Shown here: one piece after another, positions 46,382-55,839 of the stretch
Position numbering within the stretch: the first letter of the stretch is position 1
Layout: each line of letters begins with the position of its first letter
From: Sulfobacillus thermosulfidooxidans
GTDB taxonomy: Bacteria; Bacillota; Sulfobacillia; Sulfobacillales; Sulfobacillaceae
Direction of reading: 5' to 3'
Assembly (NCBI RefSeq): GCF_001280565.1
Contig: NZ_LGRO01000001.1
Coordinates: 186,001-250,000, forward strand
DNA: 64,000 nt
The notes under the pieces: generated by a model
Databases searched by the model: none
Told to the model about the DNA's origin: nothing
Seen by the model: only the letters and a program-made list of their open reading frames with translations
Translations under genes and position numbers: made by a program

Positions 46382-47500
46382 GTGGATATGGCCGTAGGAA
46401 CATCCTTTTATATTGGAATTCCATCCAGTACCAAAAAATCTGCATACGATTGTGTCGCCCTCGCCTTGGACATGGGGATTCAACATTTTTTCACCACCGT
46501 CCAAATGCCCGAAGCATCCATTGCCGACCACTTAGAGGAATTCCGAGCCGTGGCTCAATTCGCACGTGGAAAGAACGTCCGCATCATGGCTGATGTCCAT
46601 CCCATTGCTTTTCAACGGGTGGGAGGCAATGTAGCGAATTTAACGCCCCTGCAAGAACTGGGCATTACCGATTTACGGCTGGACGCCGGATTCTCTGAAG
46701 AAGAGACGCTAACGCTCTATCATACGGCGAGCCGCTTAGGAATGCGGATTGTCCTCAATGCTAGTGCGGTCACCGCCGCGTCTTTACAACGGTTTCACGA
46801 TTTAGGGTTGCCCCTTCAGGACATGGTCGCTTGCCATAATTATTACCCTCGTATCGAATCCGGTATGTCGACCGTGTTTATGGCCCAACAAGCCACTTTA
46901 TTGCATCGCTTTGGAATCACGGTGGTCGCCTTCGTCGCGAGTCAATCTCATCATCGCTATGTGACGTATGAAGGGTTGCCCACACTTGAAGTGCATCGGT
47001 TTCTCGAGCCGCATCGAGCGGCACGGGAATTGTTAAGCCGAGGTTGGGCCGACCACGTATACATTGGAGATCAAACAGAAAATGCAGAGGAGTTAAGCCG
47101 ACTGGCAGAGGTTCGACAAAGCCCTCATCTTATCTTGCGATTGCAACTTAGCCATCAGGCACGAGACCCTGAACGCAAGATTGTCCTTGGACGCGTGCAT
47201 GAACATCTGCCCCAATTGTTTGAACTCACCTGCCGGGCGCGCGGAGACCGCCAACGGCCGACGTTAGAAACAATTACTCCTGCCCCGGAGCTTCTTCCCC
47301 GTCCCCGTGGCACTGTCGCCGTCGACAATGTCTTATACCCGCGTTACGCCGGAGAGCTGCATATTGCCAAAGTCGATTTGCCCGCCGATCCCCGAACTAA
47401 TGTGGTCGGTCGCGTGATACCAGACGATCAGCGACTCATCGATGCCATTGGCCCCCGAACACGATTTGCCTTTGAGGCCGTGGGAGGGTTCCAAGAATGA
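46382..47500 (+). CDS. mupG: MupG-family 6-phospho-N-acetylmuramidase (DUF871)
   Basis: GTG start at 46382 after AGGAGG. The 372-residue protein begins VGTSFYIGIP and has MGIQHFFTTVQMPE, ADVHPIAFQRVG, LRLDAGFSEEE, NYYPRIESGMS and the C-terminal small domain GTVAVDNVLYPRYAGELHIAK, all typical of DUF871/MupG proteins. The characterised S. aureus enzyme splits MurNAc-6P-GlcNAc after PTS uptake. Here an ABC system imports the sugar, so phosphorylation would have to be intracellular, or the specificity differs. It is followed by NagZ with a 4-base overlap. Confidence 0.85.
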   Translation: MDMAVGTSFYIGIPSSTKKSAYDCVALALDMGIQHFFTTVQMPEASIADHLEEFRAVAQFARGKNVRIMADVHPIAFQRVGGNVANLTPLQELGITDLRLDAGFSEEETLTLYHTASRLGMRIVLNASAVTAASLQRFHDLGLPLQDMVACHNYYPRIESGMSTVFMAQQATLLHRFGITVVAFVASQSHHRYVTYEGLPTLEVHRFLEPHRAARELLSRGWADHVYIGDQTENAEELSRLAEVRQSPHLILRLQLSHQARDPERKIVLGRVHEHLPQLFELTCRARGDRQRPTLETITPAPELLPRPRGTVAVDNVLYPRYAGELHIAKVDLPADPRTNVVGRVIPDDQRLIDAIGPRTRFAFEAVGGFQE

Positions 47501-48927
47501 CAGCGTGGACAACAAAGCGCTCCGCGCAAGAATTGGCTGCCCAATTTCTCCTGCCCAATTGGGACAAGGGCGTGCACTGGGATCCCCAACAATGGCCTTA
47601 TGCAGGATATATTTTTCATCACCGTGACCTCGAAAATGTCGCCGCGACCCGGTCGATGCTGGCAGCCATTTATGACAGCTATCGTCGCGCGAATCAACCC
47701 CCGCCGTTACTGATGGTGACGGAAGAAGGTGGAGTGGTTCATCGGTTCCCTGGCATAGCGCCTCCGCCGTCGCCCCTGTCGACGGGCCAGCTTGGGGCGC
47801 GTACAGCCTATGATGTGGGACACCTTATTGGGCAGTTGTTGGCTATGCAAGGATTTAATTGGAACTTAGCTCCTGTCATGGACCTCTACGTGTCGGGCAA
47901 TCAGGTCATTGGTTCCCGAGCATTTAGCGACGACGCACACCAGGTGGCCATGATCGGGAAAGCGTGGATGATGGGGCATCAAGCCGCCGGTGTCCCCGTG
48001 ACGATTAAACATTTTCCGGGGCATGGTCATGCATTAGAGGATTCGCATCGGGGGCTTTCCCAAGGCACGATAGAGATGGTGTGGGAACAGGATTTATTGC
48101 CCTTTCAAGAGGTATTATCAGAGGCGCCCGCAGTCATGACGGCGCATGTTCAGTTTTCGGAATTCGATTACCATCCTGCAACGGTATCTAGCAAATGGAT
48201 AACCGGAGTCTTGCGGCAACGGTTCCGTTACCGCGGCATCGTGATCACTGATGCCTTAGCCATGGGGGCCATTCGCACATTCTCTACGCCGGAAGATGCC
48301 GCGGTTCGGGCTCTCCAAGCGGGAGCGGATCTCATTGATTGTGGCGGGCATGCTGATTTAGCGACCAGCGTGTGTGATGCCGTTGCGTGGGCCATTGAGC
48401 ATCATCGTCTGCCTCGTCACATTCTCACAACGGCCCAGCGCCGCGTTCGACGGTGGCGGCAACTGATTCGTAGTCCGGATTGCTGGCCTGCCGTTGACGG
48501 GGTGGCCGAGATAGAAAAGCAGTTTCAGCAGTGGGTGTTTCGCGGCAGTTCGGTGGTCCGCGGAAATCCTCGAGATTTTTCGATCGCGTTACCCCAAATT
48601 TGGATTGCAGCCAAACGTCCAACTCAGATTAGGGAAGGACGGCTCGCACATAAGCCGGTGCTCTATCACCCCATGAACACGCCACGGTTGGGGAAAACGT
48701 TAGATCAGATTGCATCCCATGCAGCAATTGTCTATACAGACAACCTTTGGCAGTCCAAGAAAGCCGTTGCGATCGTAAAACGATTTTGCCAACACCGGAA
48801 CGTGCTCCATGTCGCCGTGACGGATCCTTGGGATGCGGAGCTGTTGTCAGAAGCCTCAACCACGGTCGTAGTGCGAGGTAATCCCTTCTATGCCGTCGAT
48901 GTGGTGCACTCGCTGTTAAGAACTTAG
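47497..48927 (+). CDS. nagZ: Beta-N-acetylglucosaminidase, GH3 (NagZ type)
   Basis: 476 residues, cytoplasmic (no signal peptide). The GH3 core shows MVTEEGGVVHRFPG, MQGFNWNLAPVMDLY, the NagZ-specific catalytic loop KHFPGHGHALEDSHRG (with the Asp-Ser-His acid/base dyad), and VITDALAMGAI with the nucleophile Asp. A C-terminal domain of ~130 residues follows. It removes GlcNAc from GlcNAc-anhMurNAc or GlcNAc-MurNAc fragments. Its place between MupG and the MurQ fusion supports muropeptide salvage. Confidence 0.92.
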   Translation: MTAWTTKRSAQELAAQFLLPNWDKGVHWDPQQWPYAGYIFHHRDLENVAATRSMLAAIYDSYRRANQPPPLLMVTEEGGVVHRFPGIAPPPSPLSTGQLGARTAYDVGHLIGQLLAMQGFNWNLAPVMDLYVSGNQVIGSRAFSDDAHQVAMIGKAWMMGHQAAGVPVTIKHFPGHGHALEDSHRGLSQGTIEMVWEQDLLPFQEVLSEAPAVMTAHVQFSEFDYHPATVSSKWITGVLRQRFRYRGIVITDALAMGAIRTFSTPEDAAVRALQAGADLIDCGGHADLATSVCDAVAWAIEHHRLPRHILTTAQRRVRRWRQLIRSPDCWPAVDGVAEIEKQFQQWVFRGSSVVRGNPRDFSIALPQIWIAAKRPTQIREGRLAHKPVLYHPMNTPRLGKTLDQIASHAAIVYTDNLWQSKKAVAIVKRFCQHRNVLHVAVTDPWDAELLSEASTTVVVRGNPFYAVDVVHSLLRT

Positions 48928-48982
48928 CGATGCAATAACGATCGGAGCCTGAATGGTAATCACAACACGAGGAGGGGCGAGA

Positions 48983-50776
48983 ATGTCACGAGTGATAGTC
49001 ATGGGAGTCGATGCGATGGTATTGCCGCTCGTCAAACGGTTCGCCGGAGAGGGGGTGTTACCGAACTTCTTAACCGTTCTCCGACATGGGGCTGTTAGTG
49101 AGGCGTTGTCGGTCGTACCGCCTTACACCCCCACAAACTGGGCTACGATAGCCACGGGAGCCTTACCGGGCCGTCACGGTGCCGGAAACTGGACCGACGT
49201 CACGATGCAAGATCCCCTCGATCGTGTGCCGCGTTCGACATTTGATGCCCGTGCTCTCAATGCCGAACCCATATGGGTGACGGCCAGTCAACACGGATTA
49301 CAGAGTTTAGTCATTACCTATCCCGGATCGTATCCCCGACGCGTCCCCGGGACCATGGTGGTGGCTCCGCTCTATCGCGGCCTAACGGGTCATGTGCTTG
49401 CGCGCGGGGCCTCCTACCGTCTTTGTGTGCCGAACGCACAGCCGGTAGAGTTGTCAGTGACCAGTCAAATTACGGGACCCGTCATTGTGCCCACCGAAGA
49501 TGGTCATCGAGAGATGACACACGACGACCAGCATGCCCCGATTCACTTTACGGTCGCCCGCGATGGTACGCATCTTGTTATTCGCGGCACGGTGAAACCT
49601 CTGGTGTTGGCGTGTGGACAATGGAGTTCCTGGGGCGAGGTGCAATATGCCAACGGTCAGCGTGGCTCGGTTCGGTTTAAATGGGTGCGCCAAGATGGCT
49701 CCCACGTTACATTAATTCGATCAGAAATTTACCCGACCACACATTTTACCGATCCCCCACAATTAGCGGAAAGGATCTACGACATTGCGGGGCCTTTTAT
49801 TGAACACCCCGCCGTCGTGGCCCGGGACGACGACGATAGCATGCAAGCGGTATTGGAGGAGATTGCGGACCAGATTAAGTGGTATGCGACCGTCATTGAA
49901 GATACGGCCACGTCGCATCCCTGGCAGTTGTGCATGTTTCATTGGCATTGGATTGACACGGCGCAACACACGTTTCTGGCCGCATTGGATCCGGAAGAGG
50001 GACAAGAACCGGATCCACGCGCTGAAGAGTTTATCCGCCGCTCCTACCAGTTAGCCGATGAACTCCTGGGCCGATTACTGACCCTGATGACACCGGAGGA
50101 TCATCTGATCATCGTCTCCGATCATGGCCATGTGCCCAATCGCCGCATTGCGAGCATTGCGCGCCGCCTGGTGGAAGTGGGCTTAGCGGTTTTTGATACG
50201 CGGCAATCCCCGCGCGAAGTGATTGATCGCACGCGGTCGGCGGTGTACGTGCTCTCGCCGCATGAGTTAGCCATTAACGTGCAGGGACGCAATGCGGGCG
50301 GGATTGTCGCGCCCGCTGACTATGAAAGCGTCCTGCAGCAAGCCCTGGATGCGTTGTGCGATTGGAAGGATGCAGAGACCGGACAACGCCCCGTGGCGTA
50401 TGCATTCCCGGCCCCTCACCAAGCCCTGTTGGGGTATTTCGGTGATCGCATCGGCGATATCTTATTTCTGTATAATCCGGGCTATGCGTGGGGCATTCCT
50501 CAAGGGGACAAGACCATTGGCCCGGGTGATGGCACCGCCAATCATGGGGCTCAGTTGCCTACGACCCGCACGACCCGAACGAGCAATTTGGCCACCGTCA
50601 TGGCTCTCGGACCCACGATTCGGTCTGGCTATGCCCGCGATGTGGCTCGGGACGGATACGTGTCCTTGACGGACATCGCCCCGCTTGTGGCCTATCTGCT
50701 GGGCATTCCCCAACCGCGGCAGTGTCGGGGCACTGTCCCGTGGGATTTTCTGCACGAGCCCCCCATAAAACGTTGA
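48983..50776 (+). CDS. Alkaline-phosphatase-superfamily phosphodiesterase/pyrophosphatase
   Basis: The ATG at 48983 follows GAGGAGGGGCGAG; the frame's earlier start is not used. About 597 residues. Metal and nucleophile sites are VIVMGVDAM (Asp), PYTPTNWATIATGALPGRHG (Thr nucleophile), HWIDTAQHTF (Asp-x3-His), IVSDHGHV and NHGAQLP. This is the type-I phosphodiesterase/nucleotide-pyrophosphatase group. No signal peptide is evident. Its role in the amino-sugar operon is not obvious; it may clear phosphorylated or UDP-linked sugars. Confidence 0.85.
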   Translation: MSRVIVMGVDAMVLPLVKRFAGEGVLPNFLTVLRHGAVSEALSVVPPYTPTNWATIATGALPGRHGAGNWTDVTMQDPLDRVPRSTFDARALNAEPIWVTASQHGLQSLVITYPGSYPRRVPGTMVVAPLYRGLTGHVLARGASYRLCVPNAQPVELSVTSQITGPVIVPTEDGHREMTHDDQHAPIHFTVARDGTHLVIRGTVKPLVLACGQWSSWGEVQYANGQRGSVRFKWVRQDGSHVTLIRSEIYPTTHFTDPPQLAERIYDIAGPFIEHPAVVARDDDDSMQAVLEEIADQIKWYATVIEDTATSHPWQLCMFHWHWIDTAQHTFLAALDPEEGQEPDPRAEEFIRRSYQLADELLGRLLTLMTPEDHLIIVSDHGHVPNRRIASIARRLVEVGLAVFDTRQSPREVIDRTRSAVYVLSPHELAINVQGRNAGGIVAPADYESVLQQALDALCDWKDAETGQRPVAYAFPAPHQALLGYFGDRIGDILFLYNPGYAWGIPQGDKTIGPGDGTANHGAQLPTTRTTRTSNLATVMALGPTIRSGYARDVARDGYVSLTDIAPLVAYLLGIPQPRQCRGTVPWDFLHEPPIKR

Positions 50777-50800
50777 ACACGGAAAGGACGTGACACCCTA

Positions 50801-51757
50801 ATGGAGTTAATGCAAGCCTCCTGGTTACATCGTGGCGAGGAATTTCTCGTCCGCGAAAGTCCGCACGATGCGGAGGGATATTGGGCCGGTGCCCCTGCGG
50901 CCTATTATGATGACGATGATGACGTGCTGTATCTCTACTATCGGCTCCGACGCCCCCGCGGACAGGGGCGCGGGTATGAAGCCCGTATCGCCCAAAGTCG
51001 CGACGGCGTGCATTTTCAGGATGTGTGGGTCGTGACCCAGCAACAACTCGCGTCCCCCTCCATTGAACGCGGCTGTCTCGTGAAACAGCCTGAGGGGTGG
51101 GTGCTGTACTTAAGCTATGTCCATCCGGACACGCATCAGTGGCAAATTGATCGGATTGATGGCGATCGTCCGGAGACGTTGAACATCGCAACGCGGACGG
51201 TCGAATTAACCCCTTCGGGAATCAACGGTCATGCCGTGAAAGATCCCGTGATTGTCCGCCAAGGACCCGTCAGTTTCATGTATGTCAGTTACGCGCCGGC
51301 GTCGCTGACTCGGGAACTTCGGCCCGACGACCACTTACATGCCAGCGATGACGTCTTTACGACGGGCTTGGTCAAGTCGCACACCGGCCTGGCCATTGGC
51401 CTGGCCAACCACCCGCATCGGTGGGTCGGCGAAGTGCTGAGTGCGTCGGTGACGGGGTGGGATTCCTTGGTGTCGCGCATTACGGGATTGATGCCGTTGG
51501 ACACGGTCTATTTGGCGTTTTATGATGGATCCGCCAGCGTCACAGAAAATTATGAAGAGCGCGTCGGGGTCGCCCTGACTGCCGATCTGAAACACTTTTA
51601 CAAAGTGCCGGGGAAGGAACCCTGGATGTGTTCGTCCTACGGCTCGTTGCGATACGTCGCCCCGGTAAAGACCCCAGATGGCTGGATTCTCTATTATGAA
51701 GCGCGCACCGCATCCGGGTCCCACGTGTTATGTGGACGAAAGGTCGGGCATTGGTAA
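50801..51757 (+). CDS. Beta-propeller glycosidase-like protein (GH43/GH130-like fold)
   Basis: 318 residues without a signal. Repeated blade-like segments pair an Asp-rich strand with an aromatic one: YWAGAPAAYYDDDDDVLYLYYRLRR, RIAQSRDGVHFQD, ERGCLVKQPEGWVLYLSY, VKDPVIVRQGPVSFMYVSY and RYVAPVKTPDGWILYYEAR. This is the pattern of five-bladed GH32/43/62/130 propellers. The catalytic residues cannot be fixed by eye. Cytoplasmic action on an imported sugar, perhaps as a phosphorylase, is likely. It sits one base before the MurQ fusion start. Confidence 0.6.
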   Translation: MELMQASWLHRGEEFLVRESPHDAEGYWAGAPAAYYDDDDDVLYLYYRLRRPRGQGRGYEARIAQSRDGVHFQDVWVVTQQQLASPSIERGCLVKQPEGWVLYLSYVHPDTHQWQIDRIDGDRPETLNIATRTVELTPSGINGHAVKDPVIVRQGPVSFMYVSYAPASLTRELRPDDHLHASDDVFTTGLVKSHTGLAIGLANHPHRWVGEVLSASVTGWDSLVSRITGLMPLDTVYLAFYDGSASVTENYEERVGVALTADLKHFYKVPGKEPWMCSSYGSLRYVAPVKTPDGWILYYEARTASGSHVLCGRKVGHW

Positions 51758-51758
51758 T

Positions 51759-53702
51759 ATGCTATGGACTGGATGGGTATTAACGGGAACCCTGGCCGAT
51801 CACAACGCGGTCGACCTCATGACGGACGGACCGATTCTTCGGGTGATCACCGACTTTGCGCAGTTAACGCCTACCGACGTGCAGAAGCTGCAAGGTTTAT
51901 GCCGACGCGAATCCTGTTGGATTATGGAGGACGCGTTACGGTGCTATAACCACGGCGATCTCGCCTGGCCGACCCCCCAACTCATCGGCGCGGCGGGGGA
52001 TCTGCCGGGACTGACAACCATCGCGCAGTGGTTTGGTACGACGCTGGCGACTGTCGGAATACAGGGCGTGTTTGGCCGTCCCGCCGGCATTCTCAGTGAC
52101 ATCGCCTTGCCATGGCTCGGCTCCCACATTCGGATCGCGGCCCAGCAGGGATTTGCGCAGGCGGGCATCCAGACAGCCTGGGCGGTGGCGCCGGAAACGG
52201 GACCGGACCTGGAATGGTGGCTCGACGGGGCCGGTCGTATCGTGCCCTGGCGTACCGCGGCGCTCAACGCCCCGCCGCAATGGTATTGGGTCGCGGTTAA
52301 GGACTTTCCTCACATTCGATCATCGCACGCGAACCCGCCGCCCCATGGTGGTCCCGCGCGAGCCACTATTGAAAAGCGGTTAAATCGCATGCGCACCGCC
52401 AGCATTCAGTTAATCGACGATCCGGCTCGTTTACCCTTTCCGGCGGACACGCGGTTTGTCGTGGTGGCGCCGCAGCGCCGCCTGCAACAGCGCGTCGCCG
52501 AACTCCTGAACGGCAAAGGGCGGGACCACCATGGACCGACCGTTTATGTCTGGATGGACCGACTCCCGGAGGCGTCTCAGCCCGAGGCGGATGTAGTTGT
52601 TGTGTACGCCCACCCAGCGATCGTCGGGCTAGCGCCTCCGCACGCGGTTAAAATTCAGGTGTTTGATACGCATGATACCGTATGGACGGCCCTGAGGCAG
52701 AAATTAATCGGTCAGGAGTTGTGGGAAGGACGCACCCCCTGGCGCTTGGATCAGCCTCACCGGGCGACCCATGCCGCTCATTATAGCACCGAACAACCGC
52801 ATCCCGGGACGACCTTTCGCTGGTTAGACAGCCAATCGAGTCCCGACGTGATGCGGCAGTGGATTCACGAAGAACAGCAGGCTGTCGGCCGCATCGCCGC
52901 CGCGATTCCGGTCTTAGACCGCGTTCTGACACGGCTGGTCGACACGTATCGCCAGGGAGGACGAATTTTTTATGTGGGCGCGGGATCGGCGGGACGGCTC
53001 GCCGTCCTGGATGCGGCGGAACTGCCGCCAACCTTTGGGGTGACTTCGGGGCGCGTCCAAGCCCTCTTGGCCGGGGGGATCGCAGCCTTTCAACAGGCTC
53101 ACGAAGACGCCGAAGATGGCGGCGAAGCCGGGTGTCGGGCGATTCGAGCCCGGGGCATTACGTCGCGTGATGTCGTCTTGGGCGTGACTGCGCACGGCGA
53201 CACGCCTTACGTGGTGGGGGCCCTCCAAGAAGCCCAAAGGCGGGGGGGCTTTACCGTGGCGTTAGTCAATAACCTCGGCACACGGGTGGCTACGGTGGCC
53301 AATGAAGTGATTTTTGTGGACACCGGTCCTGAAATTCTTTTAGGATCCACGCGGTTGAAAGCCGGCACCGTGGAAAAAATTGTGTTAAATATGTTATCCA
53401 CGCTGACGATGGTCAAAACGGGCCATGCGTATGATAATTTGATGGTGAATTTTCAGACGCATAATGAGAAATTACGCGAACGGGCCGTGCGGGTTCTGAT
53501 GATGGCCACCGGACAACCGCGGCAAATCGCATGGAAAACGCTCCAAGCGGCCCAGGGCCGTCTGCCGGTGGCCATCATTATGTTACGCTGTGGGCTGTCG
53601 TGTCGACAGGCCCAGCAGGCCTTGGAGCGGTATGGCAGCGTAGGGCAAACCATCACTACCATGGAAGAGAGCGGGGAAGCTCGATTATGGGACGCGGATT
53701 GA
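51759..53702 (+). CDS. Fusion: degenerate NagZ-like (GH3) domain + MurNAc-6-phosphate etherase (MurQ)
   Basis: The ATG at 51759 lies just past the preceding stop; the frame upstream is a shadow. About 647 residues. Residues 1-~350 follow the order of GH3 NagZ enzymes (LTPTDVQKLQGL, CWIMEDALRC, WFGTTLATVGIQGVFG, then a C-terminal Rossmann-like part), but the KHFPGHG/DSH catalytic loop is missing. Residues ~360-647 are MurQ: GGRIFYVGAGSAGRLAVLDA, AELPPTFG and HEDAEDGGEAG with the two catalytic Glu, GSTRLKAGTVEK and NLMVNFQTHNEKL. One conserved loop is altered: TAHGDTPYV instead of ASGRTPYV. MurQ removes D-lactate from MurNAc-6P to give GlcNAc-6P. Confidence 0.85.
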   Translation: MLWTGWVLTGTLADHNAVDLMTDGPILRVITDFAQLTPTDVQKLQGLCRRESCWIMEDALRCYNHGDLAWPTPQLIGAAGDLPGLTTIAQWFGTTLATVGIQGVFGRPAGILSDIALPWLGSHIRIAAQQGFAQAGIQTAWAVAPETGPDLEWWLDGAGRIVPWRTAALNAPPQWYWVAVKDFPHIRSSHANPPPHGGPARATIEKRLNRMRTASIQLIDDPARLPFPADTRFVVVAPQRRLQQRVAELLNGKGRDHHGPTVYVWMDRLPEASQPEADVVVVYAHPAIVGLAPPHAVKIQVFDTHDTVWTALRQKLIGQELWEGRTPWRLDQPHRATHAAHYSTEQPHPGTTFRWLDSQSSPDVMRQWIHEEQQAVGRIAAAIPVLDRVLTRLVDTYRQGGRIFYVGAGSAGRLAVLDAAELPPTFGVTSGRVQALLAGGIAAFQQAHEDAEDGGEAGCRAIRARGITSRDVVLGVTAHGDTPYVVGALQEAQRRGGFTVALVNNLGTRVATVANEVIFVDTGPEILLGSTRLKAGTVEKIVLNMLSTLTMVKTGHAYDNLMVNFQTHNEKLRERAVRVLMMATGQPRQIAWKTLQAAQGRLPVAIIMLRCGLSCRQAQQALERYGSVGQTITTMEESGEARLWDAD

Positions 53703-54886
53703 ATATTTCAGGGGTTCACCAACAAAATCGACGGCTTATCTTGCGATTAATCTTACAGAATCCCCACATTTCCCGGATTCAATTGGCGGAACGGACGCAT
53801 CTCACGCCGGCCTCGGTTTCGAACATTACCCGGGCCCTCATTAACGAACAGTACATTCAAGAAGTGGGGACCCTGGATGAAATTCGATCTAGTGGTCGAC
53901 GGGCCATTGGATTGCGGATTCGCAATGGCCACTACCGCACGGTCGCCGTCCATATGCAACGCCGCACCATCACGATAGGCCTCGGCGAATTGGATGGCGC
54001 GGTGACGCCGATGCAATCGTTGACCATTCCCGATCAGCCGCATCCCGAGCACTTGGCGAAGCAGGTGGGGCGCGAAATCATCCACCTGGTGCGCACCCTA
54101 ACCGCCAGTCACATCGTGGGCGTTGGTGTCGGAACGTCGGGGATAGTGGATACCGAAACGGGCATGGTCAATGCGGCATTGGCGTATCAATGGCAAAACG
54201 TTCCGTGGGCCGCCTTGTTAAGTCAAGAAACCGGGTTGCCCGTCGCGATGGATAACAACGCCCGCGGAATGGCCCTGGGGGAAATGCTCTTTGGGGGACC
54301 GGATGCGTCGGCCTGGTTAGTGTTTTTCTATGTGGGCCAGGGGATCGGCGTCGGCGCGATTACCCATGGTCAGGTGTTTCGTGGCCCCAAGGGCATTGGC
54401 GGCGAATTGGGCCACATGACCATCAATTGGCAGGGCGAGAGGTGTTGGTGTGGCAACGTGGGATGCGTGGAAACCTATTTAAATCAGGCCCACATCGAAG
54501 CCTTGCTAAATGTGACGGAGGGAGAAAGCCTCGTGACGGCCTTGCAGCGGTGGGATCAACGGGGGCCCTATTTTGATCTCGTGGATTGGATCACCACCGC
54601 TATGGTGGCCATTGTCAATCTGTTTAACCCGCGCCAGATTGTCCTGGGCGGCTGGCTAGCAGATGTCTGGCCGCAGATGGAGCACGACGTGAGGCATCAC
54701 CTGAAGCGACGCACGCGGTTTTGGAATGATCCCGGGCCCCAAATCCGCCCGGCGGCGAAGGGCCTCGACGTGGGACTTCGCGGGGCCAATGCGGTCGCCT
54801 TAAGTCAATGGGTTTATGACATTGAAGGCATCCGCGGCCCCGGGAGACGGAGCGACAGCTTCGCGCCTCCTGAGGAGACCGTATAA
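53687..54886 (+). CDS. ROK-family transcriptional repressor (NagC/XylR type)
   Basis: I take the ATG at 53687, overlapping the MurQ end by 16 bases. About 399 residues. The N-terminal winged helix is ILQNPHISRIQLAERTHLTPASVSNITRAL. The ROK sugar-binding domain follows with GVGVGTSGIVDTETG, MDNNARGMALGE, GQGIGVGAI, GGELGHMTI and the complete zinc loop CWCGNVGCVETY. It probably represses the operon until an amino-sugar phosphate binds. Its stop overlaps the GNAT start. Confidence 0.92.
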   Translation: MGRGLNISGVHQQNRRLILRLILQNPHISRIQLAERTHLTPASVSNITRALINEQYIQEVGTLDEIRSSGRRAIGLRIRNGHYRTVAVHMQRRTITIGLGELDGAVTPMQSLTIPDQPHPEHLAKQVGREIIHLVRTLTASHIVGVGVGTSGIVDTETGMVNAALAYQWQNVPWAALLSQETGLPVAMDNNARGMALGEMLFGGPDASAWLVFFYVGQGIGVGAITHGQVFRGPKGIGGELGHMTINWQGERCWCGNVGCVETYLNQAHIEALLNVTEGESLVTALQRWDQRGPYFDLVDWITTAMVAIVNLFNPRQIVLGGWLADVWPQMEHDVRHHLKRRTRFWNDPGPQIRPAAKGLDVGLRGANAVALSQWVYDIEGIRGPGRRSDSFAPPEETV

Positions 54887-55839
54887 TGCGAGTGGAGCAG
54901 GCCGACCCTCGGGATTACGACGCGATAGTACGGTTGTGGGCGTCCGCGTTGCCTGTCGATGCGATCGGCCGCGCACGGTTTTATGGGGGACTCCTCTGCG
55001 ACCCCGCCTTCCGCAACGATTCCCTCTGGGTGGTGAAAACGCGCGGGCGTCACGTGGTGGGATTCGCCCTGATCTCGGCGCCCACATCCTCGGGACGGAA
55101 ACTGGGAGCCATCGCCGTCGATGCCGCTTATCGCGGTCAGGGAATCGGGATGCGCCTCTGGGCGGCGATCTGTGCAACCTTGGACGCGGGCGAATCGTTA
55201 CGATTGGAGGGCATTTTCCCGCATGTATTTATTCCCGGAGTGGATCGCACGCAGTATGCCGCTGCGTGGTCATGGTTCTTACGGCGGGGATGCCAACCGC
55301 AACTGCCGGTCGTGGCAATGGAGCGGCGCTTGGATGATTTACCGAGGGACCACATCATCGTACCGCAGAAGGTGGCGACCACCGTTGAGGTTGGGGTGCT
55401 CCCCCGTTGGCTTCGTTATCGCGCATTGGAAACCGCACGGTCCTTTGGCCCCGGATGGGAACGGGCCGTGCGGGAAACGTGGCAGTGTGCCGTGAGCCCG
55501 GAACGGGTGCTAGGACTTTATACGGCCACCGAGGTGTTAGGCATCAGCGTAGTGGGGGGCTACGGCGAACCGCTGGGGCGCTTAGGGCCGATTGGCGTGG
55601 TGCCTGCCGTGCGCGGGCAAGGATGGGGTCGAGCGTTGCTCTACTATACGCTCCGCTATATGCGAGCTCATGCGGTGTCCCGAGCCTATTTTTTGCATTG
55701 CGTGGAAGGGAGCCCGGCCTATCATCTCTATCGTCATCAGGGATTTCACGTTATCCGGAGATTTGTGCCGATGATAAAATATGTCCCTAATGACCGAAAA
55801 TCCGGTGATGCCAGCCCCGGACTTCAGCCCAGGGGATAA
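54886..55839 (+). CDS. Tandem GNAT acetyltransferase, intact
   Basis: 317 residues; TAATG overlap with the ROK gene. There are two GNAT folds, each with motif A: IAVDAAYRGQGIGMRLW (residues ~72-88) and IGVVPAVRGQGWGRALL (~236-252). In the first domain a GIFPHVFIPGVD stretch follows. Such double GNATs act on small molecules. As last gene of an amino-sugar operon it could acetylate glucosamine or a peptide-linked sugar. The 3' two-thirds is duplicated as the pseudogene at 11058. Confidence 0.85.
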   Translation: MRVEQADPRDYDAIVRLWASALPVDAIGRARFYGGLLCDPAFRNDSLWVVKTRGRHVVGFALISAPTSSGRKLGAIAVDAAYRGQGIGMRLWAAICATLDAGESLRLEGIFPHVFIPGVDRTQYAAAWSWFLRRGCQPQLPVVAMERRLDDLPRDHIIVPQKVATTVEVGVLPRWLRYRALETARSFGPGWERAVRETWQCAVSPERVLGLYTATEVLGISVVGGYGEPLGRLGPIGVVPAVRGQGWGRALLYYTLRYMRAHAVSRAYFLHCVEGSPAYHLYRHQGFHVIRRFVPMIKYVPNDRKSGDASPGLQPRG

